NCBI GenBank assembly: GCA_958298945.1
Contig: OY282605.1
Span: forward strand, 119,656,267-119,720,266
Origin: Atherix ibis
Taxonomy: Eukaryota; Arthropoda; Insecta; Diptera; Athericidae
Length of the DNA: 64,000 nt
Direction of reading: 5' to 3'
Position 1 is the first letter of the stretch, and the number at the start of each line of letters is the position of its first letter. The notes under the pieces were generated by a model. That model searched no databases and had not been told where the DNA came from. It saw only the letters and a list, made by a program, of their open reading frames with translations. Shown in pieces: positions 1-13,189 of this stretch. Position numbers and translations under genes: made by a program.

Positions 1-113
1 AAATCATTTCTTGTGATCTTGTTCAGCTCCTCCGTCGATGCCGTCTTTACCTCTTCAATCGTAGCGTAGCAGCGTCCTTCATGGGGCTCTTCAGTTTCGT
101 GAATAAGAAAAAG

Positions 114-368
114 TCAAAGCGGCATCATTAGTGTGTTGTTTTTGGCCAAGAATTCGCGCACAAGCAACGATGCATGAGCAGGGGCATTATCATGGTGCAA
201 AAGCGAATTTATGTTCTTCCACAAATCTGGGCGTTTCTGGCAGATTGCTTGGCGCAACTTGCACATAACTTGCAGGTAATATTCCTTATTGACCGTTCTA
301 CCCTGTGGCAAGAACTCATGATGCACCATGCCCCTGCAATCGAAGAAAACTGTAAGCAAAACCTTCAC
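114..368 (-). pseudogene. mariner transposase fragment (copy A)
   Basis: An open stretch of 84 codons covers the middle of a mariner transposase, from the strand after the first catalytic Asp (VKVLLTVFFDCRGMVHHEF) to the second catalytic motif HHDNAPAH and the following helix. It ends where a deletion removed the PYSPDLAPCD third-Asp motif, so the DDD triad is incomplete. The Met at the start is internal to the ancestral protein, not a true start. Residual homology continues downstream to base 1 in shifted frames (KLKSPM, then TASTEELNKIT). Confidence 0.85.
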
Positions 369-476
369 ATTCGATCGAACTTGGCGTGCTTTTTTCGGTC
401 TTGGTTCGTGCGACAGCTTTCATTGGGATGATTGAGCTTTGGTTTTCACGTCATAACCATAAACCTATGATTCGTC

Positions 477-527
477 ACCAGTTATGACCCTTTGGAGCAA
501 ATTTGGGTCCAAAGGGTCATAACTGGT
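477..527. repeat. perfect 20-bp inverted repeat inside mariner copy A
   Basis: Arms 477-496 and 508-527 are exact reverse complements (left arm ACCAGTTATGACCCTTTGGA) around an 11-nt loop. The sibling copy at 39521-39570 has only the left arm; there the right-arm position holds ordinary transposase sequence. The right arm is therefore a local inverted duplication that replaced host-element sequence in this copy, the kind of change produced by template switching during repair. Confidence 0.9.
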
Positions 528-755
528 TCCAATAGCTTCTTAGCAATGTTATTGCGATGTTGTTTTTGGTCGAAATTGAGCAAAAATCGAAGACGAGCCA
601 AAACACGTGCAAGCAAAGCAGCTGTCAAAAATTAACTGAACATTCAAAATGGCCGAACTTGTGGTACATGAGTACCAACATAACGCCACAAAAAAAATCG
701 AATATACATAACCCGTGGTAATTCAAAATTCGCGATACCTTTTGAACAGACCTCG

Positions 756-1800
756 TATAATAAATTATAATTGCAATTGGATTCTGCAGTTTAGTTTTCA
801 GTTTTAGTCTGAATTGTGTTCGTACCTACCACTAAATGCCCTTAAACCTTTAAAGTTGGACAGAGATGCTCAAATTTATAATAAGAAATGAGCAACGCGA
901 CGAAAATGAATCGACAAAAAACAACTAAGATCTGTCAAAGTAGCTGACATCCAATCCCAGATCTGGCATAAATCCGTATCCTCCGAATTAGAAGATTCAA
1001 GTGGCTAGGAAATATCCTAGAATACTAGCTTACATCAAACCTAAAGAATTATTGTAAAAAAAACTGCAATAATTAATAAAGACAAAAAAACGAAAAAAAA
1101 AAACAAAACGAAACTTGATTAAGCAATTCATAATAAAATAGTCTAAAAAACGATTGTAAGAGAGTGAAAGAAATTATAAACTATAAAAAAAACAAAAAAA
1201 AAACGAAAAAGAAAAAGAAGGAAACAATCAAAAACTTCTTTGATGATTGATTAAGAGAAAGAGATCAAAAATAAAGCGCAAATTTATTATTGCGAATAAA
1301 AGAAAACGAGTAGAAAAATGAACAAGACAAAATGAAAACGAAACAAAACATTTTCAGGCACTTGTAACTTGCACTTGCAATTTGTATTCGCATTCTCATT
1401 CACACTTATGGACATTAGTAGATGTCCACCGCTATCAACCGCTATGAGAGAAGAGTACATTTTACTGTGAGCGGTACAAATTGCCATAACAGATGTTCGC
1501 CGATACTCTTTGTACTCTCACGAATTTAATAGAAAAGTACAAACACTCAAAGCAATTCAACTGCAATAATAAGAATAGTAATAAAAAAGGAGAAAACTTT
1601 TTTATTATTTTCTCAACGTTGCATAACTGTTTCTGCGATTAAAATTGAATTTTTATAATGCAAAAGTGTATATTCTATTCTCTCACATGAGTTAAAATGT
1701 TCCGTTAGGATAGGGTTTACCTTGCTTGGCTTGTTTACCTTGCCTATAATCTGTTTTTTTTTATTTGAGAAATTTCCTCATCTACCTGTCTCCGCGGTTC
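756..1800. other. AT-rich non-coding (probable intron)
   Basis: Long A-rich stretches (1040-1330) with repeated AAAACRAAA-type runs, no open frame with coding character and no transposon ends. No gene seen. Confidence 0.6.
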
Positions 1801-2850
1801 TGTCCATAGCGATTGATTGTTTAAAATTTTGTTACCTTTCTATGGCGGGCAATTTTCTATGACATGCGCCATTATTCGTACCAACAACGTACTTGGGGTT
1901 TCCTTGCCTTTTTTGTGTACGGAAATATTTTAGACTATTCCGCGACTGATGATGGGGTATTGTTGGACAATGTAGAGTCCTAAGAGTGTTGGCCGTTCCG
2001 GGCTCATAAATGTCATGTGTACACACATTGTACGAGCATCTAAATTCTGGTGTTGCAAAGGATGTTGTGGTTCCACTTGTTGATTAGATCGTCCATCGCT
2101 GCCAGCAAGACCCTCGATCAGAGCGCCATCATTTTACCATTCTTCCACTATCATGGCCAGGCCATATTCAAGTGTGATACTCCATAATGCGATGCAAATT
2201 GAATGGACAATGAGACTGTAAAGAATATTCACGGGAAAAAGCTTTTTTTCTTTTTCTCTTCACCTCTAATATTGATAATATCTAAAAAAAAGAATCGTTA
2301 AGAAAGAAAAAATGTTTGAAGTGCGGGGGGGGGGAACTCTCTCTATTGATCTTTTGTGGATGTTTATTTCCCATGCCGAAAGGTAACTGTTAGTCTTTTG
2401 TCCAAGAAGAACAGCAACAAGAAGGACCACTTCTAGTCGTATGCGTTCTATTGCAATGAAGGTGGATCAAATGCTAGCCCGGAAGATTACGGGGGGGGGG
2501 GGGAGGGGGGAATAGATCAGAACCGAATTGAATTGAATCGAATCGAAACAAAACAAATCGTATCGAATCACGACAAAAACGCATTACAATGCTAATATGT
2601 GTGGCTTAAACGGATTCATCGAAACTGGATTGACTAGACTAGTTGTTACTTTGGTGTCATGGACGCAACCCAGAACTCGAGTGCCATCTAACTCAACCTT
2701 CCGAGAGTAAACACAACAATGATAAAACAGACAACCGAAGCAATCAAAAGCCGGATACCCGGACAGATGGATGAGCCGAAGCCGTTGCCATGATGGACAC
2801 TTGTTGGATAAATAGTTGTAGTGCTGTCAGCTTTTGAATGGCAACACATT
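1800..2850. other. GC-richer intronic island
   Basis: Markedly less homopolymeric than its surroundings, especially 1850-2220 and 2560-2830. A 64-codon minus-strand open frame at 2026-1832 and short plus-strand frames from 2838 have no recognisable motif. A pure G tract (G13-A-G6) sits at 2491-2510. The island could hold conserved regulatory DNA or an unrecognised old transposon; the sequence alone does not decide. Confidence 0.35.
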
Positions 2851-5800
2851 ATCTTCAATCCATTGAATGCTGGCTGACATTACAACAGCGCGACAGTTTG
2901 ACCAATGCTTTCTCTGCGCGATATTTTTATATGCAAACATTCCCACCACAATCCCCTTTATCCCTTCTCCACTTCGACGACATTTTCGTATCGGTTACAC
3001 GTGCACATACACGAACTTTTCTAAAGTTCACGTGCACCAGCATTTCACATTTTATCTTCTATTATTTAATTCATTCTACAAATAACAGATATCCCAAGAA
3101 AATAATGTGGAGAAATATTTTTTTATTGTTTCTTTATTGTAAATCTTATATGGTATAGGAAAAATTAACAAGACTTTCTAGTGCATTAACTTAAACAAAA
3201 AAAAAACATTTTTTTTTTTAACATTAAAAATATAATAAAATCGTTAAGTTTAGTTCCATTGTTTTGTTTTTTTTTAGGGTTAGGATTTTTATTATTATTT
3301 TTTTTTAAATTAAAAATCGTGAAAAAAACAAGGTAAAGTAAATTTTTGTATAAATTATCATAAAAACTTTCTTTTTTTTTTACTGTGTTAATAATAAAAA
3401 GTATAAAAAAATATCAACAATTACCCCCTGCCCACTCTCTATGATACAGTAAAAGATTTTTTTGTTTTTAATGTGAATTTATTTATTTTTATAAATCGTG
3501 AAACAAAAAAATATTGCACAATATTTTTCTAATATTAAGTTTTAGTAAGCTTACTAAAAATCCACTATACTCCATAGCATAACAAGGGATTTATTTACTA
3601 AGTAAAAAAAAAAATATTTAAAAAAATAAAAAATAAAATAAAAAATAGTCCTTGAATTTGGGAATTTTTTTTGTTCTCCAAAACATAAACTATTTAAGAA
3701 ATTTATGATTCGAGCAAATAAAATGAAAAAGAAAATATTTCATAAAATTTTTTATTAGTAATTTTAAAATTTTATTTCAATAACGACGAAAATTTTTTTT
3801 TAAATAACAACAAATCAAAGACCTTCCATTTTTCTAATTTTATTTTGTTTTTCTATTATTTTTTGCTTCTATAATACTTTTAACATTATTGCTAATATAG
3901 TACATAGCATTAATAAAATCCAATTTGACTTTATAGTTTAAAAAAAGAAAAAAAATACTCAATAAAAAAATATTTTTTCGACATAAATAAAGTCAAACAT
4001 AAATAAAATTTCATAAAATTCCAACTAAATGTAAAGATTTTTTTTTTGGTAGATTTTCTAACTGGTTAAATTTATATGTTAGGTTAAAGGGGGGAAGGGG
4101 GGTTGGTTATTATTAAAAGAAACCATTGAGAGAAGAATCATCTGGAATGGAAAATATATAATAAATCGTAAAAGAGGTCAACGAAATAATTGAGATGTCG
4201 TTTCGTGTATGATAGATACTTTGAGGATAGAAGGGGTTCGTTAAGATGTGTGGGCCCTTTGGTCAAGATTTTATTACCTTCTATTTTCGAATGGGAATAT
4301 ATTAGAACAATTGGTGATGGAGAGGAAGGTGCTGTATGTACAATAGAAATTTTTAAATTGAAATTAAATTTCTCTAGAATCATCTTTTTTAAGTATGTGT
4401 AGAATCAGAGGTGATTTTAGTGACATTCCAAAGCGATAGAGTCTCACAAATGTATTTATCGCTACCATAAAATATTGTTTCAACAGCTCAAATGTATGTC
4501 GACCTTCAATCATGTAAACAGATTTATCCGGAGGGCCACTACATTCCCTCCCCTTACCCTTCCACCCACCAACCAAACAACCGACATTCCCTACAGAAAA
4601 ATCTAAAATTTTTACTTGAAAGATTTTACAGTTTCTTTTTTGTTTTCTTTATAAAATACCTAAATTTTTATAAATATCAAAATTTTTGTGAAATTTTTAA
4701 AAATTACAATTTTTCTTCTGTTTTTTTTTCTTCTAAAATAGCTACAAAAAAAAATTATTATCGTTGCCAATTTAAATTTTTAATGCCCCCTAGAAGAAGC
4801 CCTTCAAGAAAAACCAATAATTTTTTTTCATTTATTTCTCCAATATTTCTGTGTTTATCTTAATAATTTTTTTATTTATTAAAAAGTATACAAAAAAAAA
4901 ATATTCACCCGAAATATTTATTTAATGATTAGAACGAAATAAATATTTTTAAATAGAAAAAAAAAATATCAAATGTTCAAGGGTATTTTTAAAATTTTCA
5001 CCATTTCGACTCTACAGAATAGTAGCCAGTATATTTTTTCTTTCTCGAATTTATATTATACTTTTCCTATTCATCAAGTATAGAAAATAGAAGAAAAAAA
5101 ATTATAAAAGAAAATTGAAAAAAAAATAGAAAAAATAACAACAACAAAAAAAAAATAGAAGGAATTAATAATTATACTAATAAAAAAAAAAAAGAAATAC
5201 ACAAAAAGCTAATTTAAATTTGAATATTTTTATCCTCTTCTGAGTGTTTAAATTTATTTTTAAAAAAATTTTCCCGTTTACGTTGTTGCCCTTGAATAAC
5301 ATCATTGACATCGTCAACAGCAGCAACAGCATCAACATCAGCAGCAACGGCCAATAAAATCCACTAACCAACACCCGCGCCCTCAAAACGAAAATAGATA
5401 AACTCTGTTCATTTTATGCAATAAGAAAATCACAAAAAAAAAATAACAATAAAGACAAACGCAAATAAAATTTTATGTTCGTAAATAAATTTCTAAGTAC
5501 AAAATTCAATTATTTTCAATTATTTAAAAAAAAAAACCTTTAATAATAATAGTAACAATAATAAAATTGATACGAAATTATTATAAATAAAAGAAGATGG
5601 AAACAAAGATAGAACAAAATTGAGAGACAAAAAATATAAACAAAACGTGAATCTGTCATTTTTGGAAATGTTTTTTTTCATGCACATAACCTCAACAATA
5701 GTTTTAGAAAGAAAAAAAAATGTGGTTGTGGAGATGCTTTTCGTGCAGTTTATTCTCTTAAGACCGAAAGTAAAATTTGTAGTTGTTCTCTTCTATTAAA

Positions 5801-6700
5801 TTAGATGGCAATTCTATAAAATCACAATAACATAATGGCGAAAGACCGACTAAAAAGGGGGTCGTTATAAAATTTAAAAAAAAATGGAAGATTGGAAACG
5901 AGAAGATGGTGTCAGAAAGGGAAAAAAATGGCAGAAAGATTGTCAGAGAAACTGGTAGAGAGAGCAGATGCAAATGTCAGAAATAATAGAAAACTAATCG
6001 GAGCCTAAGAAAGATGATCAAAATTCAGAGTGAAGAGTGATAGAATAAAAAAACGATGGAAATAAACTATTACAAAATTGGTGGTCGGGGTGGGCTGTCG
6101 TTTGGGCAGGGGCGGCGAGGGTGTGGGGGCAGGGTCAATCTCAAACCAACCAAATCTCTTTAATATAGCGTTTATAAATAATACTTTGGCCGGTTTTCGA
6201 AATAGTTTTGGTCAATGCCAAACTGCACTGCCAAATGCCATTGAATAAATCCCGCATCGTAATCAACACGTTTGCTTGTGTCCGCGCGTACAAATGCGAA
6301 AAAAAACTAATGCCAGTATGGCGGTTTTTTTTTTTTCGTTCAATTTATTATTATAAATTTATTAATATTAATTATTTATGGCTGAATTCTATATGTTATT
6401 GTGCATATGCATACGAATGGAATTCGAAAATCGTTGTTTTAAAATAAATTATTTATTTCGAAAATTATTTCTTGCATGAAAGAAATATTTTAAAAGTAAA
6501 TTTTCTTCTTTTTTTTGTTTGGCTAAAGGTGTACTAATTTAAGACTTTACATCTTTTTTTTTCACGAATTTATTTCGTTTTTTTGTTGCCCAATTAAATA
6601 CTGATTTGATTATGAGCTTCTTTAAGTTGTGATAATTACTCACAAAAAATATCATCAATTTGGAATTTTCGTAAATTCCCTTACTTTTTAATAAAGAAAT
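2850..6700. other. AT-rich non-coding (probable intron)
   Basis: Dominated by A and T homopolymers, with occasional pyrimidine- or purine-rich patches such as 4087-4105 and 6085-6130. Contains a 20-bp perfect palindrome centred on AAGCTT at 3540-3559. The few open frames (4190-4402, 4492-4863) follow poly-A/T stretches and have no coding signature. Confidence 0.6.
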
Positions 6701-8460
6701 ACGCAATTATATAGGATTTAGTACTAAAATAAAAGTCGATATTTATTTTTAGAAATATATTTATTACAAAAATATTCTAGGCGCAGTCAATTTTTTAGTA
6801 CATAGTCGCCAAATATCCTAATAGGCATGGCACGGTATCATAACCCTTTTGCTCATGTTCTACAAATTATATATACAAAAAAAAAAACAATCAATTTCTG
6901 GTACATTTAAATGACATAGCAAAAATATTTAGTACACAAGAATATATTTAGTACAAAAATACTTTCGTTCAATTGTGAAGTAGAAAAACAATGTTTGCAC
7001 GTAAACGTGTTATTCTATAAATAAAAACTAATAAAATTTAATCCCCAAAAAAAAAAATCTTTAGTAACCAAAAATATTGAGTTCCTATAAATATTCCGCA
7101 TGTAAAAATATTCAGTGCGAAAATCCTTCTTTTTAGTTAGAAAAACAATGTTTTTCTATTAGCACATAAAAGATTTAACACACGAAAATAATTGTATTTT
7201 TAGTACACAAAAATATTTAAAGTACCTAAAAATAGATTTAGTACCCAAAAATATTGAGTATAAAATTTTTTTTCCCACAACGTTTTACTATAAATTTTTT
7301 TTTTTACCATAAAAGTATTTTGTACGAAAAATATTTAGAACAATAAAAATATTTGGCATATAAAAATATATTTAATACAAAAATATCTTTTCTTATTCTG
7401 ATCTAAAAAATATGTATTTGTACTAAAAAGAGGAGGTCTAGCGCATTAAAAAAAGAAAAACATTAAATTTTATTTCGCATTTTTTAAAGATTTTTGTAAT
7501 TGAAAAAAAAAAAATTTTTAGTACCAAATAAATATTTATTATATTTATAGATAATTACTAGAACTAAAATTGTTTTTTTTTTTAAATTTTTACTAGTAAA
7601 ATAAATCTTTTGTGAAAACTGATTTCTTCCAACAAAAAAAACCATTTTAGTACAAAATTTTATATAACATAAAAATTACTAGAAAGATAATTTGAACAAT
7701 TTTTTTTTATTATTTCTAATGCACTTTTCCTTTCGAAAATATTACATATAATAATATTTCAATGTGAAATTTTCTAGCATTTTAGTACAAAATAAATATT
7801 TGACAGTTAACTTTTAGTACTGAAACTAAGTTTAAGAAAAATTTTCAACACAAAATTTCTTATGTACTTGGTGGGTAATTTTTAGTTCCAATTATATCTT
7901 TTAAGAAATTTTTGTACTTAAAAAATATTTAAAGTTCTAAAAATTATAAATATACAAAAAAAAAGAGAAGAAATGTTAAGGTAATTTTTAGTTACTTATC
8001 AAAATTCAATTCAATTTATAAAAAAAATATAAAAACAAAAATTTTGTTGTTTTTAAAAGAAAAAAAAAATTTTTAGTACAAAATTTTTTGTTAGTTTTTA
8101 GATCATCTACATTTTTAGTAACAAATTATTATATTCGTTGTACAAAACAAAATAGTTTAGTACTGAAACTTTATTTTATTTGAGTATGAAAGGAGCTTAT
8201 CCCGTTTAGCTGGAAAAAAGTTTAGTACTAAAATTTTTAGTAATTATCTGTTTTTGCTAAAAATGGTTTTATTTAAATTTTCGCTAGTTCTATTTTTTTT
8301 TAAATTTGTTTGCTAATACTAAAAGTTTAGTACTTAGTAAATTTAGTACTAAATGTTGTTGTTTTTTTTTAATTTTTAAAGAAATTCTTTTTGTAAAAGC
8401 AGATTTATCCAAACTTGTTAAAAGTGATTATTTTTTTTTTAAGAAAAAAAAATTTTAATA
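6700..8460. repeat. degenerate TTTAGTAC-rich repeat region
   Basis: The octamer TTTAGTAC, usually followed by an A-rich stretch and ATATT, recurs at least a dozen times at irregular 20-150 nt spacing, for example near 6717, 6795, 6938, 6957, 7197, 7246, 7520, 7785, 8157, 8221 and 8330. The overall look is of a very old, decayed tandem array of a short AT-rich unit. No coding frame persists. Confidence 0.6.
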
Positions 8461-8689
8461 CTTATTAAAATCGTCTTCAAATTATATCAAATAAAATTTG
8501 CATTTTTCAACTATGACAATTACGTAAGCAACTGTTAATAGTCTCTTCATATTATTGGATGCTGTTATCATTAATTATTTATTATTTTTATTATCAACTC
8601 GTTGATTTAACCACTTCACTATATCAAAAGTTCTATTTAATTAAAAATAATTTCAGCACAATAATTCTATATGATTTAATGCTGCACTT

Positions 8690-9960
8690 ATTTACCATAT
8701 GAGGTAAGTGTGCAGGCATAGAAAACTCATATCCGCATATATATGACCACATGCCCGAACACACCATTCTCGTAAGCCTTTGCCATTTTCTCTTACTTAT
8801 AAAACGCGGAGGTAATTAATTCCATTTTCTGTTTGCTGTTTTATTTTTGCTGTGAACTTTTATTTAATTTTTAGTTTTATTATTTCGTTTTATGTTTATT
8901 ATGATGTATGGGATTAATGGTAAGGCGAAATAGTTTCCGTACAAACAATCTAGTCAAAGTTAGTAGTTGTAGTCGACCGAATGCATTGATACTGAATGCA
9001 CTGATACCGACACTGGTAGATGCATCATAGTCAGTTTTGCACCATCAAAGTTTTATCAACTTCCTGGCGTAATTATTTTTATTTGAGGCTAGATGATAGT
9101 CAGATAGACCAGATAGAAGACAGGCAGTCATATTTTTCTGGTACTGACCAACTGGCTCCGCTACAAATGCTCGACGTTTCATAATATTCATAATATTCCG
9201 ACAACAACACAGAATAGACAACACAGTCAGCAGTTCTGGAGAAGGATTTGCCGTTTGTTGGGATTCTATTGCGCTTTGGTCTAATTGCTTTCTTTTCATT
9301 TTTATTTGATTTTTTGCAGCTGTAATAACCGTAACCAAAGAGTTAAATCGGTCTACTCGCAGAACTATTAGTTTTATTTATTTTGCTCGAGTGTGCTCAG
9401 TGTAAAGCTATTTTCCCATGTGTTCGTTTTTTTTTCAATTTCAATTAGCGCTCTCGTCTCGCCCACATCTGCCAACATTGTCAGCTCAGCTACTTTTGAT
9501 CTGATATTTGATCAGAATGACCTCCGCTAATAGACAACGCTTTGTAAGTGACCAGTTCGGTAGTGCATCATGGACATGAAAAATGCGGATATGATGCGGA
9601 ATATTTTTAAGGTTCGATCAAGTGCCCTGTTTCTATCAATCTGAACCGTTAAATCCCGATGCCTCCACCAGTGCACTCCACTATCGTGTTGGAGATCGAA
9701 TATACGTTGAACGAGTCCATTTTAACGCGCAGTTGTTGCTTGTCTTTTAATTAATACCAAAGTACGTACGTGCATAGTCATAAAAATCTATTCTATTTAT
9801 TGTTTTACGATAGATTTTCATTGCACCGAGCACATTTTCTCTTCTGATTGAGAGATTCCACCACCAATAGTAAGAGATTCTGAGAAACTTTTAAAATCCC
9901 AACTATGAGTGTGGATATTTACGTTTGCATCATTTTGAAATTAATAAACATAAATTTGCT
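8690..9960. other. GC-richer intronic island
   Basis: From about 8690 to 9960 base composition is more balanced than the flanks and homopolymers are rarer. A 97-codon minus-strand frame (9338-9045, beginning MVTVITAAKNQIKMKRKQ) has no recognisable domain and no clear codon bias. A short ATG-led frame ending in GTAAGT near 9516-9548 looks like a mini exon, but its phase does not fit the next known exon. Possible conserved non-coding DNA. Confidence 0.35.
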
Positions 9961-11640
9961 TGTATCAGAAATCAATTTTTTTTAGAATACTTTTCCTTAT
10001 TATTCGTAATCATCCTTTGAAGTTGCTATATAATAAAATTTGAAATTTCTGGAAATAAACATTTGCTTTTATTTTTTTTATTGTAAATCTGTAATAAATT
10101 TACTTTTTTTTTTTTTAATATTAAGAATATTTTAAAAAAGAAATTGAAAAAACGTTAGGGATTTTGTTTTTTCATGTAATAAAATAAATTGAAATGAAAA
10201 ATTTCCGTTTTTGCCGACATTTTTAACATTTTCTTCTATTGACAGTTGTAAAAAATTCACCACTGTCAATGAAAGGAAATACTAAAAATGGTGAAAATCT
10301 TTAATACAAAAAATGATGAAAATCTTTAATAGCTTAAAAATATTTTAAAAAAAGTTTTACTAAATAATTTTTGAAAATAACTTTCTTTTTTAAAAAAAAC
10401 AAAACACAATTTATGTAATAAAAAGAATAGAAATTATTAAAAAAGAGTTGCTTTTATAAAAGAAATAATGGCCTTGTCCAAAAAGAATCCTTATTGTTAA
10501 AAAATATTTATTAAAAATTTGAAAATGGAACTGAAATTTAAAAAAACCAACAGTTTTGACGGGAGATATAAAAATAAAATTTAAAAAAAAATTAAATTTA
10601 AGAAAATGCTATGAAAATGATATAAACAAACACGAACGACAGTTAATTGACAGTAGAAAGGAAAGAGACAGAAAGTAAAAGTGGTGAGTAAATAGACCTG
10701 TCAGAATGGTGAATATACAAAGAGAGAGGAAAATATTTAATTAAACAATTAAAATATTAATTAAAAACATTTTTGTGATTTCACTTTTATGTTTTCCGTA
10801 GTTTGTATGTTATAACAATATAGTACAATAATAAAAGTAAAATTACAATAAACAATATAGCATATAGTCTCGTAGTCAGCTTAATTCGTAATAACAGTCA
10901 TCTTTTATGTAAAACTTTCTCTTTCTGCAAATGAGAGAAAAAAACCACCTAGTAAATAGATTACGTTTCTAGCATTTTATTTTTGTCTCTTTCTGACTGA
11001 TACGGGTACCCCCAAAATGTAAACACTAAAATGAGAGTACTTTTAATAGAGAGAAGAATAAAAAACCAACCTCTTTTCTTCTGCCTATTTCGCTTCTTCT
11101 TCTTCTTGCACTTTTCCATTTAAACGATGACAAACACAAATGAGAATCGAAGAGAGTAGAATGAAAGCGAAAAGAGAAAATTAATGCTAAACAAGAAAAG
11201 AAATTGAAAATGAATAAAAACAAAAAGGAAAATTATTTGAAATTGTGCAAATTTTAGAAAGTTTGAATAGCAAATGAATATGCATTATTGTAATTATATT
11301 TTTAAGAAACAGAATCAGAAGTAACTGTTTTGTTTTCTTATTTGAAAAACAGTATTAATACCAGCAGTTTTGGTTTTGACACACGGAAAAAAAGGTAAAC
11401 TGAAAAAATTATGGTTAATTTTTGAAAAAAAATTTCCGAACTTGCATGACACAAATCTAATTTGCGCTTCGGAAACTGAAGTTAATTAAAACGCATTTAA
11501 AATTTAGATTTTGATGAAATTGTTCCGCCACGAAAAATTATATAAATGACCGCCACTAGACTTCTTGCAGTACTCGATCTTTTGAAGTACTTTTTTCTGT
11601 TTTTTTCCGGCTATAATTCTAATATAGAGGACTGTCTGTG
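9960..11640. other. AT-rich non-coding (probable intron)
   Basis: A/T homopolymers throughout, with a short direct repeat of RTGAAAATCTTTAATA at 10291-10330. The minus-strand open frame at 11223-11026 is Phe/Ser-rich low-complexity translation. No gene seen. Confidence 0.6.
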
Positions 11641-12060
11641 TAAACACGATTTTTCATATAGCCGTACAAGAATAAAAGTCCAAGGGCGTCAAATTGCACG
11701 ATCTTGGAGGGAGACGTGTACTACCAAATCACGAATAATGCAAAAATTTATCTTCTTATATACCTTAGGGAACTTTTTTTTTGTTGAATTTAAGTATGGT
11801 CATGATTAAAAAAACTTCAAATTCAGACAAAAAAGAAATCGGTTATAATACGGTTATAACGCTTAGCTAATTGACCTTAACGGTCTGTCGTTCTTCATTT
11901 TCAAATAAATACAATTCAATGACACATTTTGAGATCAAAATCCATACAAGACTAAAAAGTCACTTTTGGCGGATACAAAATCATTTAGAGTTTTCAGAGC
12001 CTCATCTGTGAACCCAGTCAAAATTGAGCCTCATCGCTGAATAAAATTTTCCATGAAACG
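11640..12060 (-). pseudogene. DD41D-type Tc1/mariner transposase relic 1
   Basis: Minus-strand translation shows three anchor motifs of the arthropod WFQQDGA-type DDE transposases in the right order. KILFSDEAQF (first catalytic Asp) lies at about 12050-12020, PKVTF near 11970 corresponds to KVTVW, and LPPRSCNLTPLDF (third Asp) lies at about 11717-11674, followed in a shifted frame by GYMKNRVYTDSP. The second-Asp motif is not recognisable. Stops and frameshifts occur between the blocks, so this is an old dead copy. Similar relics lie at 14475, 18302 and 50160. Confidence 0.7.
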
Positions 12061-12859
12061 TGACTACGGCAAATTTTCTCCTTTTTATAGAATAATTCTT
12101 GCAATTTTTAATGAAAAATCAATCCATAATGTAAAATGACAGATTTTAAACTAATCAAATGACACCTTGGATGACATCTTTGTTTGACAGCTGTCAATTG
12201 AAAGTCCTATACTTTACCCATCTACGAAATGGATAACTCGTTACTAGAAATACATAAAAACATTTTTTTTTATAAAAGTCTTAAGAAAGTGTAAAAAATA
12301 CAAAATGCAACCCTTCTATAAAAAGGGGGGAGGGGAGGGGAGGTGGTGTGGTTTGATGTTTAAACAACAATTTTGAATTTTAACACTTCTACAAATTTTG
12401 AATTTTGTTTTCTTTTTCTCTAAATTTTAATTCGAGAAAAACAATTTTTTTTTTTAAATAATGTTTTTTTATGATTTAATAATATTTTTCTATTTTTATT
12501 ATTAAAAAAAATTTTTTTTTCACTATTATTAATAAAAAAAAACAACTTGTTTGTACCATTTCTTTATTAATTATAACCAATTAAATTTTATAAGTTTTTT
12601 TTTTCCTATAAAAAAATCCGAAAAAAATACGAAAAAAAAAATTATAATAAAAAAATACTCAAAAAAAGTCACACCATTTTATAAAATATCTTCAATTTTC
12701 AAAATGTAGAAAAAGGGAAGATATTTTCTTCGACATTAAATTTTGCGCTTGTCCTAGGGTGAAAATGGTATTCCAATACGTACAAGTTCGTATTATCCTG
12801 CAAGTCAGTGGTTTTAGTTATGCTCTTAATCGATTTATATGCATACCATTTACACACAT

Positions 12860-12945
12860 ACATGCATACCTACCTACGAGTATCTACCTATCAATTTACT
12901 TGTCTATCTACCAACCACCTACCTACCTACTTACCTCCACTGTTT
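12860..12945. repeat. degenerate CTAC/ACCT microsatellite
   Basis: Repeated tetranucleotides (CTACCTAC, CTATCTAC, CTACCTACCTACTTACCT) interrupted by CAATTTACTTG. Two long-looking plus-strand frames through it encode Tyr/Leu/Ser/Thr tetranucleotide translation and are not genes. Confidence 0.85.
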
Positions 12946-13189
12946 AAACAGTTGCAACTAGATTTTCAAAGTCTAGCAGAAGCTTTAGTGTTCTAATGAC
13001 CTTGAAACGGAAAACTTTTTTTTTCTTCCAGACAAAAAACTAAACTTTTACCAACAAAACAGAAACAAAACAAATATCAATAACTGAATAAAGAAATTAC
13101 CAAAAAAAAAAATAATAATAATAAATTTTATCATAGAAATAAGTGCAATCGAATTGTAGAAGGGTAGAGGGAGAAAAACAACCACCTAT

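Larger units (their letters stand above)
1..755 (-). mobile_element. mariner (D34D) copy A, cut by the window start
   Basis: This is the 5' and central part of a mariner transposon on the minus strand; its 3' end lies before base 1. The right end CTTTTGAACAGACCTCG is followed by TA (756-757), matching the terminus of the copies at 13826 and 38869, so the three belong to one family. Minus-strand reading of 368-114 gives recognisable transposase (FLPQGRTVNKEYYLQVM, then HHDNAPAHASLL with the second catalytic Asp). Compared with the copy at 38869 about 30 bp around the third catalytic Asp (PYSPDLAPCD) is missing near 115-125, and small indels break the C-terminal frame. A 20-bp inverted duplication (477-527) disrupts the region just upstream of the first catalytic motif. 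Non-functional. The subfamily is not assigned. Confidence 0.9.

Noticed and set aside
9516..9548. ATG ACC TCC ... TTT followed by GTAAGTG, looking like a short first coding exon
   Set aside because: It would end in phase 0, whereas exon A needs two bases of a codon from the preceding exon; the exon end TTT is a poor donor context and there is no supporting homology.
12326..12350. G-rich stretch as a stable G-quadruplex
   Set aside because: Only three runs of three or more G separated by single A, then GG runs; a canonical four-run quadruplex with three tetrads is not present.
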